Shown here one piece after another: positions 5,312-6,427 of a stretch of 6,427 nt of DNA. This DNA comes from Xanthobacteraceae bacterium (GTDB taxonomy: Bacteria > Pseudomonadota > Alphaproteobacteria > Rhizobiales > Xanthobacteraceae): assembly GCA_030043175.1 (NCBI GenBank), contig JASHYD010000602.1, forward strand, positions 1 through 6,427, given 5' to 3'. The notes below the pieces were generated by a model. The model was not told the DNA's origin. It worked only from the letters and a program-made list of their open reading frames with translations, and did not search any database. A program made the position numbers and the translations under genes. How positions within the stretch are numbered: the first letter of the stretch is position 1; every line of letters starts with the position of its first letter.

Positions 5312-5520
5312 AGGGTTCCTTTCTCCCCAAGATGCAGTCGGTCGGTAAACTTAAGCGCAAGAAATGGGCCTACTTTTCTTAGCGGAGCACCCCAGCCTTG
5401 CCGGCTGCAGCCATGGCGATGTCCAGCCTGTTGCATTTGGCTGTGCCGAAAGCCCCGTCGAGAACTCACGCAGGGAAGGGCGTCAGTCTCGCCGCGGTTC
5501 CCCGCAAATATTTCCATCAT
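5308..5520 (-). CDS. Possible small ORF overlapping the 134-aa gene
   Basis: A 70-codon frame begins at ATG 5520 (MMEIFAGNRGE), with AGGAAA upstream at a good distance (about 5525-5530). Its TGA stop overlaps the GTG start of the next gene (GTGA), as in coupled genes. A TATAAT sequence on the minus strand at 5573-5568 could be the -10 box of a promoter about 45 bases further upstream. The protein itself is rich in His, Arg and Gly, has no recognisable domain, and its third codon positions show no clear bias. It may only be a non-coding leader. Confidence 0.2.
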   Translation of the reverse strand: MMEIFAGNRGETDALPCVSSRRGFRHSQMQQAGHRHGCSRQGWGAPLRKVGPFLALKFTDRLHLGEKGTL

Positions 5521-5633
5521 CGGATTTCCTTGCTGGATCGCGGCGAAGAAAGGACTTGCACGAGCACATTATATATTATCGAATATAACGAAGTACAGGA
5601 CTCGCGCCGAAAAGCGCTGAACGAGTTGATGCC
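5312..5633. other. Mostly unassigned stretch between divergent genes
   Basis: Apart from the doubtful minus ORF at 5308-5520, I see no gene here. Plus frames open in this region (for example ending at 5637) have no domain or ribosome binding site. A short AT-rich segment at 5568-5589 stands out from the GC-rich flanks and carries a palindrome and a minus-strand TATAAT, suggesting a control region between the divergent units. Confidence 0.4.
5572..5587. promoter_or_regulatory. AT-rich palindrome in the divergent control region
   Basis: TATATT (5572-5577), ATCG, AATATA (5582-5587) form a perfect 6-bp inverted repeat. It overlaps a minus-strand TATAAT (5573-5568) and lies 46 bases before ATG 5634, so it could be a repressor site controlling either direction. 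No -35 element with proper spacing is clear on the plus strand. Confidence 0.25.
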
Positions 5634-6040
5634 ATGACCGAAATCGGACTCATTCGGTACGCTTCGGGCGACTGGACTCTTGGCAATCCTTACGTTCGCA
5701 TCCCTATCGAGGCGGATGAAGTCGAGGAGCCGTAAGACCTTTCGATCGCACTCTGCGACGTCGGGGCATTCGCCACCCTGCTGCTGGCCTTGAGCGGCAA
5801 GGCTGGAACCGGGTGGCACTGCGGCGCCGTGGCGGAAAAGGGCGCTACCTCTCGATTGCGTGGGGGCTATTCCAGGCCGAGACAGGTGAAACCATTCTGC
5901 ACCTGGGCATTGGCCAGAAGAGATTGGCCTTTGTGATGCCGACGAACGCAACGGAGGAGCTCGGTCAGTCGCTGTTGGCAATGACTGCATTCACGACCAG
6001 TCACGGCCGAACATTCAACCGCGTGCCGGTTGCGAAATGA
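5634..6040 (+). pseudogene. Broken hypothetical gene (stop plus frameshift)
   Basis: From ATG 5634 the frame reads MTEIGLIRYASGDWTLGNPY, then VRIPIEADEVEEP, then a TAA stop at 5733-5735. The same frame continues with protein-like sequence (DLSIALCDVGAFATLLLALSG). Around 5795-5810 the match appears to move to another frame, giving WNRVALRRRGGKGRYLSIAW, then FQAETGETILHLGIGQKRLAFVMP and NATEELGQSLLAM, ending at the TGA 6038-6040. Read through, the gene would encode about 135 residues, a small cytoplasmic protein without signal peptide. I do not recognise its function. The 3' part alone (from GTG 5813) is open for 75 codons and could be taken for an intact gene, but it has no good ribosome binding site. 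ATG 5634 itself also lacks a clear ribosome binding site. Confidence 0.5.
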
Positions 6041-6050
6041 GGAGTAAGGG

Positions 6051-6063
6051 GCACTCTGAGTGC
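6051..6063. repeat. Short perfect palindrome after the broken gene
   Basis: GCACTCTGAGTGC is a perfect hairpin sequence (5-6 bp stem, tiny loop) starting 10 bases after the stop of the broken gene. It is not followed by a T run. It may be a weak terminator or chance. Confidence 0.25.
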
Positions 6064-6159
6064 GAATGGGGAAAAGGTGTGTTCGTGAGACCATAACGAG
6101 GCGCGTGTTGGAAGTGATTGCGGTTCTCGGTCGTGGCGCGTTTATATGCTGAGTCAGGC

Positions 6160-6169
6160 GATGTACATC
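6160..6169. promoter_or_regulatory. 10-bp palindrome upstream of the exported protein at 6200
   Basis: GATGTACATC is a perfect palindrome 30 bases before ATG 6200. Its position fits an operator or a site in the 5' leader, but no regulator is known. Confidence 0.2.
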
Positions 6170-6186
6170 AGTCTATCCGGAGTCTT

Positions 6187-6195
6187 AAGGGAGGT
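6187..6195 (+). promoter_or_regulatory. Strong ribosome binding site for the gene at 6200
   Basis: AAGGGAGGT lies four bases upstream of ATG 6200 and is close to the site used by the DsrE-like gene at 4106-4114 (AAGGGAGGA). It fixes the start of the last gene. Confidence 0.75.
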
Positions 6196-6199
6196 AGTC

Positions 6200-6427
6200 A
6201 TGTTCAACCAAAGCTCGGCCCTTTTGGCATCGCTAGCGCTGGCTGCCGCACTGATGATGGCGCTTGCCGACGCCCAGGCGGCCGATGACCCGGGGTACCC
6301 CGATTGGGAGGGCGCGTGGACGCGGATTCCCGTTAAGCTTCCCACCCAACCGTCTCACGACCAGACCAAGCCCTGGGGACGAGGACAGCAGGCACCGCTG
6401 ACACCTGAGTATCAGGCAATTCTAGTG
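6200..6427 (+). CDS. Exported hypothetical protein, partial (runs off the window)
   Basis: The first 76 residues are present and the frame is open at the window end. A Sec signal peptide is clear: MFNQSSALLASLALAAALMM, then ALADAQA with a likely cut at about residue 27. The mature start is acidic and Trp-rich (DDPGYPDWEGAWTRIP), followed by HDQTKPWGRGQQAPLTPEYQAIL. The pattern DWxGxWxRIP, then KPWGxGQQAPLTPEYQAIL, matches exported hypothetical proteins I recall from Rhizobiales and other alphaproteobacteria, of unknown function. It is the third clearly intact exported-protein gene after the pair at 3096-4769, and is preceded by about 160 bases without a gene. Confidence 0.8.
   Translation, partial: MFNQSSALLASLALAAALMMALADAQAADDPGYPDWEGAWTRIPVKLPTQPSHDQTKPWGRGQQAPLTPEYQAILV

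Noticed and set aside
5556..5577. Plus-strand promoter made from TTGCAC and TATATT
   Set aside because: The spacing is only 10 bases, too short for a sigma-70-type promoter.
5517..5990. Minus-strand frame of 157 codons opposite the broken gene
   Set aside because: It has low-complexity composition without a domain, while the plus strand shows better protein-like sequence.
2990..6101. Eleven-base direct repeat CCATAACGAGG near 2990 and 6091
   Set aside because: A repeat of this length is expected by chance in 6.4 kb and the flanks do not match.

Overview
The window looks like an accessory or decaying stretch of an alphaproteobacterial chromosome, most likely Rhizobiales and possibly a Bradyrhizobium relative. 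This rests on the high-GC background, Tat and Sec exported proteins of types common there, and the style of the hypothetical proteins. The assignment is an inference from remembered families. I see no tRNA, rRNA, CRISPR array, complete insertion sequence or replication origin.

Layout. 1-468 is GC-rich and holds no gene I can defend. 484-1198 is a visibly AT-rich island with an exported hypothetical protein (484-891), a tiny leader-like ORF with a very strong ribosome binding site (969-1004), and a 43-residue predicted membrane protein (1043-1174) followed by a small hairpin. 1200-2493 is a divergent regulator/enzyme pair in decay: a minus-strand LysR-type regulator reduced to its two ends, and a plus-strand aldo/keto reductase of the YdbC/PdxI type with one frameshift near each end. 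2628-2828 is the DNA-binding head of a ModE-like regulator on the minus strand, cut off after about 67 residues. Three neighbouring genes are therefore broken.

3096-4769 is the healthiest part. An exported SMP-30/gluconolactonase-type beta-propeller protein is followed 81 bases later by a Tat-exported DsrE-like protein with a C-terminal CxxC. A hairpin lies between them and a strong 13-bp hairpin lies after them. They probably form one exported two-gene unit, transcribed from a possible sigma-70-type promoter at 2955-2983.

4907-5520 holds a minus-strand hypothetical gene (134 aa), possibly preceded by a small ORF whose stop overlaps its start. 5634-6040 is a plus-strand hypothetical gene that seems broken by an in-frame stop and a frameshift. 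6200-6427 is the start of another exported protein that runs off the window.

The most notable points are the linked decay of the regulator/reductase pair, the small membrane protein with its leader-like ORF in the AT-rich island, and the exported beta-propeller plus DsrE-like CxxC pair. I found no clear evidence of a wholly new defence or mobile system.
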